Source of the DNA: Nitrospina sp.
Lineage (GTDB): Bacteria; Nitrospinota; Nitrospinia; Nitrospinales; VA-1
Assembly: GCA_003545625.1 (NCBI GenBank)
Contig: DODH01000123.1
Span: 1-5,932 of the forward strand
Length of the DNA: 5,932 nt
Direction of reading: 5' to 3'
Translations under genes and position numbers: made by a program
Notes under the pieces: generated by a model
What the model was told of the DNA's origin: nothing
What the model saw: the letters and a program-made list of their open reading frames with translations, nothing else
Databases searched by the model: none
Shown here: in pieces, positions 1-5,932 of the stretch
Layout: each line of letters begins with the position of its first letter
How positions within the stretch are numbered: the stretch's first letter is position 1

Positions 1-953
1 ATTTCAGGAGAGTAATCCCTGCCCACTTCCCGGGCAATACGAATCACGCCATCCCAATCCCTATCGGTCAGGACTTTTTCAAAATCGGCAACCACTTGGT
101 CCCGGTAGTTCATTCCGGTTTCGGGGAAATATTCCTTCCCTCCGAACACCTTATTTTTTAAAAAAAGATACCGTTTAGGATGACTATAACGGAAGTAGGG
201 ATAATTAATATACGCTGTAGCCGAATTGGCGAAATCTTCCTGCGGATTCTGCCGCGAATAGGTAGGAAGCTGGCGAGAAGAGACCGGAGCATAATGGTCC
301 ACATCCGGATTATTTACAGCCGCGAATAAATAATCATCCCCCGGTCGCCCGTCCAAAGCGGGAAGGTGAACCAAACTGAAATTAGAGATTTTCAGCCATT
401 CCGGGGAAAATGATAGGTAACCTTGGAATATATCAAAAAAATGTGCCATCTCATGCTGGACAATATTCTGCAACACCTCCCGGTCTTCATAAAATAAGAC
501 ATTGAAAAACTCTATACGAGGTTCCTGATCATCCACCTCGACATCGTAGGACAAATGCGAATTTCTGTATACTGTTTGGAAACCGGGAAAAGTGGCGGCA
601 GGTATATCATCCACCGGCATCCCTTCTGGGGCCGCTCGAAGCTTACTGAAATGATAAAATCCCTTTATCCCCGGTATATGTAAAAACGTCTCCGGCAAAC
701 GGGAAAACGCCAAAGTTAATTCTTCAATTTCATTGGGTTTCCAACCCATTTCCAAATCCAGCAATTCATAACCAAAGCGAGCTTTAAAATCATCTTTCTG
801 TTGATTGATCTGTTGCCGGTAATCTCCAGGATATTCATAAAAAGGCCTTTTGGCCTCCTCGCTCCACAAGGTTTCAGCCCCTAAAAGACTAAAAACCAAA
901 CCTACCACTAACCGTGGGAGTAACTGGGCAAGAGCTCGTTGAGCCGAGAGCAT
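1..953 (-). CDS. Secreted zinc metallopeptidase-like protein (HExxH), partial
   Basis: The frame is open from a start at 953 to the left edge, giving 317 visible residues with no stop, so the C-terminus is outside the window. Residues 1-31 look like a signal peptide: Arg at 6 and 14, then a hydrophobic run LVVGLVFSLLGA, suggesting export. Residues 167-171 read HEMAH, a gluzincin-type HExxH zinc site whose Glu168 would be the general base. About 70 residues later comes NPQEDFANSATAY (236-248). An E-D-F-A segment after HExxH often supplies the third zinc ligand, so Glu239 is my candidate. The natural substrate cannot be read from sequence. The frame stays open upstream with ATGs at 1022 (GGGAG 11 nt before it) and 1055. 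I prefer 953 because it puts the signal peptide at the N-terminus, although its ribosome site is weak. It is divergent from the peroxiredoxin gene. Metallopeptidase fold is likely; the specific family is unresolved. Confidence 0.72.
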   Translation of the reverse strand, partial: MLSAQRALAQLLPRLVVGLVFSLLGAETLWSEEAKRPFYEYPGDYRQQINQQKDDFKARFGYELLDLEMGWKPNEIEELTLAFSRLPETFLHIPGIKGFYHFSKLRAAPEGMPVDDIPAATFPGFQTVYRNSHLSYDVEVDDQEPRIEFFNVLFYEDREVLQNIVQHEMAHFFDIFQGYLSFSPEWLKISNFSLVHLPALDGRPGDDYLFAAVNNPDVDHYAPVSSRQLPTYSRQNPQEDFANSATAYINYPYFRYSHPKRYLFLKNKVFGGKEYFPETGMNYRDQVVADFEKVLTDRDWDGVIRIAREVGRDYSPE

Positions 954-1221
954 AGTTGACAGCAGTAAAAAGCTATTGCAATTTTCCAGCGGAGGTTCTT
1001 CGCTCACTACCCATTTACGCATTAGTTTTGCAACTCCCAAAGGTTTCAACACCATTAGATTAACAGAACAAACATGTTTTATCCATAGTCAGACAACCGA
1101 TTAGAATCAATATGGTACCTTAAGTGTAGTGATGGCAATTTTTATGTGCAAATCATGCATCTTTCCGCACTCTCAGGCATCTTAGAAGAGTCTCATAACA
1201 ATCTAAAAAGGAGGTTCTTCT
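954..1221. other. Divergent intergenic region with possible promoters
   Basis: This 268-nt gap lies between the minus-strand metallopeptidase gene and the plus-strand peroxiredoxin gene, so it should hold a promoter for each. The best plus-strand -10-like hexamer is TAGAAT at 1102-1107, but the sequence about 17 nt upstream (TTATCC) is a poor -35. On the minus strand, TTGATT followed 17 nt later by TATGGA is equally weak. An 11-base direct repeat, GGAGGTTCTTC, occurs at 991-1001 and 1210-1220. If the metallopeptidase starts at 1022 or 1055 instead of 953, part of this region is coding. No RNA gene or clear operator is visible. Confidence 0.4.
1208..1214 (+). promoter_or_regulatory. Strong Shine-Dalgarno site of the peroxiredoxin-like gene
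   Basis: AAGGAGG lies 7 nt before the ATG at 1222. It is close to the ideal complement of the 16S rRNA 3' end and fixes this start. It suggests efficient translation, consistent with an abundant antioxidant-type protein. Confidence 0.85.
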
Positions 1222-1695
1222 ATGGCAAAACTGCCAGGCAGTGACGTAAAGTTAATCAGGTTAAACCCGGAATGGTCGGTAGAAAATGCCGCCTCCACAC
1301 CCATAGAACAGGAACTGTCTATCGATGATTTTAAGGGTAAGAGACTCATTATCACCCTGCCGGGTGCTGGCGGTTTCTGCAATAAAGAATTTGACCTCGT
1401 TAAAGACAACATGGATAAATTCAAAGCCGCAGGCACAGATGAAGTCATTGTTGTAGTTGGAACCGATATTCTGAGCAACGCGGGAAGAGGTCTCCCCAGT
1501 CTGCTCCAAGATGTAAGTCAGGAGTTTGGCAATGCCAACAAGCTGACTCTGGAAGGAGTAAAAAGCCGTTACCTGAACCGATCCGCTATTGCAGTGGATG
1601 CCAACGGTGAACAAGTGGCGCGGGAAGATGCCGAATTACTGGCCTGCCGAACCCTTGATGGCCTTGTAGGGGTGGCAAAAAAAGCGTTTTCTTAA
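1222..1695 (+). CDS. Peroxiredoxin-like protein, Prx5/AhpE-type redoxin with altered active site
   Basis: This 157-residue protein has the size and order of a Prx5-type peroxiredoxin, the cytoplasmic thiol enzymes that reduce H2O2 and organic hydroperoxides. After an N-terminal strand region comes GKRLIITLPGAGGFCNKEF (39-57). This matches the Prx segment ending in the peroxidatic Cys, here Cys53. A helix and the strand VIVVVGTD (75-82) follow, then RYLNRSAIAVDANGEQV (116-132), where Arg116 or Arg120 can serve as the conserved Prx arginine. Cys142 in ELLACRTLDGLV sits where Prx5 proteins carry their resolving Cys, suggesting an atypical 2-Cys mechanism (inference). The oddity is the motif: the family has PxxxTxxC, whereas here Pro47 to Cys53 is one residue shorter and the Thr is missing. 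No signal peptide is seen. The gene stands alone, ending just before a strong terminator. The redoxin fold call is good; peroxidase activity is less certain. Confidence 0.8.
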   Translation: MAKLPGSDVKLIRLNPEWSVENAASTPIEQELSIDDFKGKRLIITLPGAGGFCNKEFDLVKDNMDKFKAAGTDEVIVVVGTDILSNAGRGLPSLLQDVSQEFGNANKLTLEGVKSRYLNRSAIAVDANGEQVAREDAELLACRTLDGLVGVAKKAFS

Positions 1696-1715
1696 AAAAT
1701 AGACTGTTCTGCAAT

Positions 1716-1750
1716 AAAAAACCTCCCGATATCCACCGGGAGGTTTTTTT
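1716..1750. terminator. Bidirectional rho-independent terminator between convergent genes
   Basis: ACCTCCCG (1721-1728) pairs perfectly with CGGGAGGT (1737-1744) around an 8-nt loop. Flanking A and T runs extend the stem to about 13 bp. On the plus strand the stem ends in seven Ts (1744-1750), 20 nt after the peroxiredoxin stop. On the minus strand the same hairpin is followed by a run of Ts (complement of the As at 1716-1721), about 40 nt after the MerR stop. It can therefore end both converging transcripts. Confidence 0.92.
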
Positions 1751-1786
1751 ATTCCCTCAACAACCTACATTTGGCAATTCCGCACC

Positions 1787-2146
1787 CTATTCAGGATCTT
1801 CAAGAGATTTTAAAATAGACTCCAATTCTTTCTTCAACCCTTGTTTCCACTCCAGAAAAGCTTCACGGTCATAGGCGAAATCCATTTGAGTGCCTTTTCT
1901 TTTAAACTTTTTGAGTTTGTTTTTGGCGCCGGCAACTGTGAATTTTTCTTCATAAAGCAGTCGTTTGATTTCCAGCACCAATGCGACATCGCTTTGCTGG
2001 TACAGCCTCTGCCCCGATTTGTTTTTAGAGGGTTTCAGCGCGTTGATTTCGTCTTCCCAATAGCGCAAAACATGCTGTTCCACACCGGCAAGGTCAGCAA
2101 CTTCACCAATTTTGAAAAATAATTTATCAGGAATCTGAGGTTTCAT
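1787..2146 (-). CDS. Short MerR-family transcriptional regulator
   Basis: This is a 119-residue DNA-binding protein of the MerR family. The winged helix-turn-helix fills the N-terminus: [20 protein letters not shown] (12-31) is the HTH and first helix pattern, and [11 protein letters not shown] (44-54) is the wing. The helix [21 protein letters not shown] (58-78) follows. The rest is a charged tail of about 40 residues, likely helical, in place of an effector-binding domain, and without a Cys-rich metal site. Short MerR proteins of this kind commonly sit directly after ihfA in proteobacteria, often in the pheT-ihfA operon; their targets are poorly known. The start lies within the end of the IHF gene (20-nt overlap) and has no good Shine-Dalgarno, so translation is probably coupled to ihfA. 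M1 fits the usual N-terminus ([12 protein letters not shown]). The operon terminator lies just downstream. Confidence 0.93.
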   Translation of the reverse strand: MKPQIPDKLFFKIGEVADLAGVEQHVLRYWEDEINALKPSKNKSGQRLYQQSDVALVLEIKRLLYEEKFTVAGAKNKLKKFKRKGTQMDFAYDREAFLEWKQGLKKELESILKSLEDPE

Positions 2147-2456
2147 TAAAGGAAGATTGGTTTGTGGAATCCAGTAACTGTTTGCTGGGTTTAAAGGTCA
2201 ATACCGTCCGGGACCGAATACGAATCGTTTCTCCGGTTTTGGGGTTGCGTGCATTACGAGCTTTTTTCTCGCGCAAAATAAAACTGGCAAACCTTGAGAT
2301 CCGGACATTATTTCCCCGGGCCAATTCGGATTTAATTTCGTTAAATAAAATTTCCACCGCCTGGGCAGCTTCCTGGCGTGTGAACCCGATCTTTTCATAA
2401 ACCTGGTCGACAATATCTGCCTTCACCAAGGTTCCATTTAAATCAGCTTTATTCAT
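2127..2456 (-). CDS. ihfA: Integration host factor alpha-like (HU/IHF family) DNA-binding protein
   Basis: This 109-residue member of the HU/IHF family would bind and sharply bend DNA as a dimer, acting in nucleoid structure, transcription and recombination. Seen directly: [35 protein letters not shown] (11-45) forms the helical dimerisation part, and [31 protein letters not shown] (50-80) forms the beta arm. Pro72 within RNPKTGE is the residue that intercalates into DNA in this family. Two arm residues differ from the usual GFGxF: here RFASF. A polar Ser/Asn-rich tail (96-109) follows. A GTG at 2468 would give four more residues and a 4-nt overlap with the EF-G-like gene, but AAGGAG overlaps that GTG, while it lies 11 nt before the ATG at 2456, so I prefer the ATG. 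IHF-alpha rather than HU or IHF-beta is inferred from the MerR partner and sequence style. Confidence 0.9.
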   Translation of the reverse strand: MNKADLNGTLVKADIVDQVYEKIGFTRQEAAQAVEILFNEIKSELARGNNVRISRFASFILREKKARNARNPKTGETIRIRSRTVLTFKPSKQLLDSTNQSSFNETSDS

Positions 2457-2464
2457 ACTTTCGG

Positions 2465-4555
2465 TCACTCCTTCTTCTTTTCTTCGAAGCCCCGGTTGGC
2501 CTCATCAATGATTTTTTGCATCAAATGTTCCGGGACATCCGCATAATGATCAAATTCCATGACAAACATACCCCGCCCGCCGGTCAAGGAGGTCAGATCA
2601 GCGGCATAATTTAAGACTTCCGCCATTGGTACATGAGCACGGATGACCTGAGTGTCATCTGCGGGATCAACACCCTGAATCTTACCGCGTTTGGCATTGA
2701 TATCGCCCATTATATCTCCTACATGATCGCTTGGTACCACAATTTCCATATTCATGACCGGTTCAATAAGAATCGGTTTGCAATCCATGACTCCTTTTTT
2801 GAATCCGAGTGAACCGGCAATCTTAAACGCCATTTCCGATGAGTCCACATTGTGATAAGACCCGTCATACAATTTCACTTTTACATCAACCATGGGGTAA
2901 TGCGCAATGATGCCATTGGCCATTGCTTCCTGGATTCCCTTGTCAACCGCAGGAATATAGGTCTTGGGGATAGCACCTCCAACAATTTTATCCTCAAAAA
3001 CATAGCCCTCCCCTCTCTTCTGAGGAGAGATTTCTATCCAGGTATCGCCAAACTGGCCTTTTCCACCGGTTTGTTTTTTGTATTTTCCCTGCACTTTGGT
3101 GGAGCCTTTAATTGCTTCGCGATAAGGAACCTTGGGAGCCTTTACCTCCACCTCGACACCAAAGCGCCGCTTCAACCTTTCCAGCGTCACATCAAAGTGA
3201 ACCTGCCCCAGTCCGGAGAGCAACAACTGTCCGGTTTGAGCATTTCTTTCCATCTTCAGGGTCGGGTCCTCTTCCAACAACCTATGCAGGGCACTACTGA
3301 TTTTTTCTTCATCAGCCCTTGTTTTGGGTACCAGTGCACGCGAAAAAACCGGCAATGGGAAAATAATGGGCGGGAACACCACCTTTTCCTCAGCATCGGA
3401 AAACGTGTCACCTGTCACCGTTGACTTCAGCTTGGCCACGGTTCCTATGTCCCCCTCTGAGATTTCCGCAACCTTAACCTGCTTTTTTCCCTGGAGCATA
3501 TACAACTGCCCCACACGCTCATTAGTGTCCTGAGTGGCGTTGTAAATAGTGGAATCCCCCTTAAGGGATCCCGAGAACATTCTAAACAAAGTCAGTTTTC
3601 CTGCATAGGGGTCAGCAATGGTTTTGAACACCATGCCAGAAGTCGGCTCACCGCCATTCGCGGAGCGTGTAACCTCCGAATCACCCCGATTTGCAGTCTC
3701 AGGAGGGCGCAAATCAGGAGAAGGAAGGTATTTGATGGCCGCCTGAAGCAGAAGGTCTACACCCATATTGTGCAGAGCAGACCCACAAATCACAGGTATC
3801 AACTGGCCATTTTGAATTCCTTCTTTTAATCCCTTGGAAAGTTCCTCCTCGGTCAACTCTCCATGTTCAAGATATACTTCAACCAGGTCATCGTCGACTT
3901 CCGCCACAGCCTCCATCAGTTCCGCATGGCTGAGCTCCATTTCATCTTGAATCTCAGAAGGCGTTTCCCCCGTCTTTCCACTCCCCTTACCATCCTTGTC
4001 GTAGGAGAAGTAATGATTGTCGATAAGATCTACGATCCCCGAAAAATTTTGCCCGGTGGTATCGGGAAGCTGGAGAAAAACCGGGTTTTTGTTAAATTTC
4101 TTTTTAATGGTTTCCAGGATGGGGGCAATATTGGCCCGTTCATGATCCAGCTTATTCAGGAAAATAATTCTGGGAAGGTTCAGTTGATCGGCCCATTGCC
4201 ATATTTTTTCAGTATAAAACTGTACCCCTTCATCGGCACCGACTACAAAAATCAAACCATCGACTACCCTGAGACAGGCAGGCGTATCAGCAATAAAGTT
4301 ACTGCTTCCCGGTGTATCAACGAGGTTTAATTTAGTAGCGTTCACTTCACAAAACGCAACCGAGGCATCTATGGAATACCCGTGCTTTATTTCATCCGGG
4401 TCGTAATCCATAATCGATGAGACATCGCCCACTTTACCCAACCGGTCGGAGACTCCGGAAAAATACAAAATCGCTTCGGCTAAAGATGTTTTGCCCGATC
4501 CTCCATGGCCCACCAATCCAATATTCCTGATATCTTGAAGTTTATATTGTTTCAT
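2465..4555 (-). CDS. Elongation factor G-like GTPase (EF-G-II type paralogue)
   Basis: At 696 residues this has the full EF-G length and domain order; EF-G drives mRNA-tRNA translocation on the ribosome. The G domain shows P-loop GHGGSGKT (16-23), a switch I segment HGYSI (58-62) where EF-G has RGITI, DTPG (80-83), NKLD (134-137) and GSA (258-260). Domain II starts near 305, domain III near 399 (LLEEDPTLKMERNAQTGQ, 426-443), domain IV near 485 and domain V near 605. The domain IV segment KYKKQTGGKGQFGDTWIEI (491-509), with Asp where EF-G has His, is typical of the EF-G-II group. The tip SYHNVDSSEMAFKIA (566-580) is conserved. Ser84 follows DTPG where EF-G has the catalytic His. The ATG at 4555 has an excellent ribosome site; an in-frame GTG at 4597 has none. 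Databases often label such genes fusA. A tetracycline-protection protein is unlikely given the domain IV pattern. It is the first gene of the operon with ihfA and merR. Confidence 0.93.
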   Translation of the reverse strand: MKQYKLQDIRNIGLVGHGGSGKTSLAEAILYFSGVSDRLGKVGDVSSIMDYDPDEIKHGYSIDASVAFCEVNATKLNLVDTPGSSNFIADTPACLRVVDGLIFVVGADEGVQFYTEKIWQWADQLNLPRIIFLNKLDHERANIAPILETIKKKFNKNPVFLQLPDTTGQNFSGIVDLIDNHYFSYDKDGKGSGKTGETPSEIQDEMELSHAELMEAVAEVDDDLVEVYLEHGELTEEELSKGLKEGIQNGQLIPVICGSALHNMGVDLLLQAAIKYLPSPDLRPPETANRGDSEVTRSANGGEPTSGMVFKTIADPYAGKLTLFRMFSGSLKGDSTIYNATQDTNERVGQLYMLQGKKQVKVAEISEGDIGTVAKLKSTVTGDTFSDAEEKVVFPPIIFPLPVFSRALVPKTRADEEKISSALHRLLEEDPTLKMERNAQTGQLLLSGLGQVHFDVTLERLKRRFGVEVEVKAPKVPYREAIKGSTKVQGKYKKQTGGKGQFGDTWIEISPQKRGEGYVFEDKIVGGAIPKTYIPAVDKGIQEAMANGIIAHYPMVDVKVKLYDGSYHNVDSSEMAFKIAGSLGFKKGVMDCKPILIEPVMNMEIVVPSDHVGDIMGDINAKRGKIQGVDPADDTQVIRAHVPMAEVLNYAADLTSLTGGRGMFVMEFDHYADVPEHLMQKIIDEANRGFEEKKKE

Positions 4556-4563
4556 ATCACCTC
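4556..4563 (-). promoter_or_regulatory. Near-ideal Shine-Dalgarno that sets the EF-G-like start
   Basis: On the minus strand GAGGTGAT directly precedes the ATG at 4555, with GAGG 4 nt from the start codon. It matches eight consecutive bases of the anti-Shine-Dalgarno complement AGGAGGTGAT. This decides the start at 4555 over the upstream GTG at 4597. Confidence 0.8.
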
Positions 4564-4981
4564 GCTTGGTAAATATAACACCCGAAAACCGGGACACGGG
4601 AAGCCAACTCCGCTTTCCCTAGTCATGAAACAAGAGCCGTTGTCAACGAACTGCTAATCCTGATAGTTTAAGAACTATAAACATTCCAAATTTCGCGACA
4701 AATGTCAAAACTAAATATGAGCTAAATTCAATAAATATAAAGGATTTTTTCAGCCGCCCTGCAAAAATCAGGGTAGTGGGGAACGAATCGGTCCAGAAAA
4801 TCTTCCTTATCCATTTCTTTTCAATGCGTTCAAGCCCACAACAGGAAAAAACCAACCGCTTGCGGAAAAGCCTGTCTTCCTTGAGAAGCCGTGATCTTAA
4901 AATCGATGGGGTCAAGAGGCGAGATTCTTCGCGGAACCAACACTGAAATTACCCGAAGCACCCAGACTAATGGTGAACTAT
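4556..4981. other. 426-nt intergenic gap between der and the EF-G-like gene
   Basis: No convincing gene is seen here. The longest minus-strand frame (TTG start at 4915 to 4643, 90 codons) lacks a good start site and a recognisable motif. The gap should hold the promoter of the EF-G-like/ihfA/merR operon. Reading the minus strand there are two perfect TTGACA boxes (complements at 4703-4708 and 4641-4646), but neither has a good -10 at 16-18 nt. A TATATT (complement 4734-4739) has only TTGCAG 19 nt upstream. Two small inverted repeats lie near the second box: ATAGTT-TAAG-AACTAT (4663-4678) and CGTTGTCAACG (4638-4648). No clear terminator for der is visible, so some read-through from der is possible. 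Confidence 0.5.
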
Positions 4982-5932
4982 TCAGGTATCTATTCCTTTC
5001 CTTTTTCCGGATAAAATGAGCCGGACAGGAGTTCCGGCAAAGCCAAACGTTTTTCTAAGACTGTTGATCAGATAACGGCGGTAGGAAAAATGAATCCCTT
5101 GCGGGAAATTCAAAAAACATTTAAAAGTAGGCGGTTGTTTTTTCACCTGCGTGGCATAAAACAATTTCATGAATTTACCCCGGTAACTCGACATGGGGTT
5201 TTTCTGAATAGCACGTTCAAAACACTCATTTAGAGTTGCGGTAGGTATTTTTCTGGAATACTCTTCGTAAACCTTTTCCACCTGCGGCAGAATCTTGTCA
5301 ATTCGCAAACCCGTTTTTGCCGACACCGTCACCACAGGAGCGTACTCCATGAATTTAAGTCTGTAACGCACATGCTCTTCAAACTCATCAAATGAAATTT
5401 CTTTTTCCTTCGACAAGTCCCACTTATTCCCCAAAATCAAACACGCTTTGCCGCGATCCATCGCATAACCCGCAATCGTAGCGTCCTGATCTGAGACCTG
5501 CTCTGCGCTATCCAGCACCAGCACTGCGACATCACAACGGTCCAGTGCTTTAAGAGCCATGATCACGCTGAATTTGTCCAGAACCTGGTGGGTTTTCCCC
5601 TTGCGCCGGATCCCCGCTGTATCGATCAAAATAAAACGACGCCCATTCCATTCAAGAAACGTATCGATCGCATCCCGAGTGGTTCCGGGCACATCGGAAA
5701 CAATACAACGTTCAGCATCCAACAAACTGTTGATCAGAGAAGATTTTCCTACATTGGGTTTTCCGATCACCGCAATACGAATATCATCGCAATCGGAGTC
5801 GGACTCCGGTTCTGGTTCAGGAAGGGATTTGGCCATCGCTTCAATCAATTCGTAAAGACCATTCCCATGTTCCGCTGAAACCGCAAAGGTATTCTCCAGT
5901 CCCAACTTAGAAAATTCTGGCAGAATAAAATG
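4982..5932 (-). CDS. der: Ribosome-assembly GTPase Der (EngA), N-terminus cut by window edge
   Basis: Der is an essential tandem-GTPase protein needed for maturation of the 50S ribosomal subunit. The 316 visible residues are in frame to the right edge with no start, so the first GTPase domain is mostly missing (the family is about 440-500 residues). The visible part begins with the end of GTPase domain 1, including its G5 motif in VSAEHGNGLYELI (18-30). An acidic linker EPEPESDSDCDD (39-50) leads to GTPase domain 2: P-loop GKPNVGKS (57-64), PGTTRD (82-87), DTAG (104-107) with the Der-specific RRKGK (109-113), NKWD (169-172) and a later VSAKTG. The last 80 or so residues form the KH-like domain ending GFAGTPVRLILSGKRK, a Der hallmark. 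A TTG at 5905 is an internal Leu codon and not the start. All catalytic motifs in view are intact. The gene is 426 nt upstream of, and co-directional with, the EF-G-like gene. Confidence 0.97.
   Translation of the reverse strand, partial: HFILPEFSKLGLENTFAVSAEHGNGLYELIEAMAKSLPEPEPESDSDCDDIRIAVIGKPNVGKSSLINSLLDAERCIVSDVPGTTRDAIDTFLEWNGRRFILIDTAGIRRKGKTHQVLDKFSVIMALKALDRCDVAVLVLDSAEQVSDQDATIAGYAMDRGKACLILGNKWDLSKEKEISFDEFEEHVRYRLKFMEYAPVVTVSAKTGLRIDKILPQVEKVYEEYSRKIPTATLNECFERAIQKNPMSSYRGKFMKLFYATQVKKQPPTFKCFLNFPQGIHFSYRRYLINSLRKTFGFAGTPVRLILSGKRKGIDT

Noticed and set aside
1261..1614. 117-codon minus-strand frame inside the peroxiredoxin-like gene
   Set aside because: The plus-strand frame has a strong ribosome site, a redoxin pattern and a terminator; the antisense frame has none of these.
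2852..3424. 190-codon open frame on the plus strand
   Set aside because: It is wholly antisense to the conserved EF-G-like coding sequence and has no plausible family features.
3863..4330. 155-codon open frame on the plus strand
   Set aside because: It is antisense to the G domain of the EF-G-like gene, whose motifs are clear; this is a shadow frame.
4556..4597. Longer EF-G-like protein starting at the GTG at 4597
   Set aside because: The 14 added residues do not match EF-G N-termini and the GTG lacks a ribosome site, whereas the ATG at 4555 has GAGGTGAT immediately before it.
4757..4773. Hairpin CCCTG-CAAAAAT-CAGGG as a terminator for der
   Set aside because: The stem is only 5 bp and no T run follows it on either strand.
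4643..4915. Possible 90-codon minus-strand gene in the gap between der and the EF-G-like gene
   Set aside because: It begins with TTG without a good ribosome site, has no recognisable motif, and its Phe/Lys/Arg-rich composition is like translated AT-rich non-coding DNA.
1..5932. Mobile elements, CRISPR arrays, tRNA, rRNA or riboswitches
   Set aside because: I saw no transposase, integrase, long terminal inverted repeats, regularly spaced repeats, tRNA-like cloverleaf or known riboswitch core.

Overview
The window looks like chromosomal DNA of a Gram-negative-type bacterium. It carries an IHF/HU-family protein with an IHF-alpha-like pairing to a short MerR regulator, the universal ribosome-assembly GTPase Der, and a second-type elongation factor G. 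Base composition is moderate and coding density is high. There are no insertion sequences, tRNAs, rRNAs, CRISPR arrays or phage genes. The gene set would fit Desulfobacterota (Deltaproteobacteria), Nitrospinota or a related phylum, but the sequence alone does not settle the phylum.

Layout from left to right. Bases 1-953 (minus) hold most of a secreted zinc metallopeptidase-like protein that runs off the left edge. Bases 954-1221 are a divergent intergenic region. Bases 1222-1695 (plus) encode a peroxiredoxin-like (Prx5-type) protein with an unusual active-site motif. A strong bidirectional hairpin terminator at 1716-1750 separates it from the convergent minus-strand operon. That operon reads, in transcription order, EF-G-like GTPase (4555-2465), IHF-alpha-like protein (2456-2127) and MerR-family regulator (2146-1787). 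Its junctions are tight: 8 nt between the first two genes (a 4-nt overlap if the alternative GTG start is used) and a 20-nt overlap between the last two. Bases 4556-4981 are a 426-nt gap with no convincing gene. Bases 4982-5932 (minus) hold the C-terminal two thirds of Der, which is cut by the right edge.

The minus-strand block joins ribosome-related GTPases (Der, EF-G-like) to a nucleoid protein and a small DNA-binding regulator. The overlaps suggest the EF-G-like, IHF and MerR products are made from one message and are translationally coupled. The peroxiredoxin-like gene has its own strong ribosome binding site and appears to be a single-gene unit.

The most noteworthy points are two changes at catalytic positions. 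The EF-G-like protein has Ser in place of the switch II histidine. The peroxiredoxin-like protein lacks the family Thr and is one residue short in its Cys loop. I see no clear sign of an entirely new multi-gene system.
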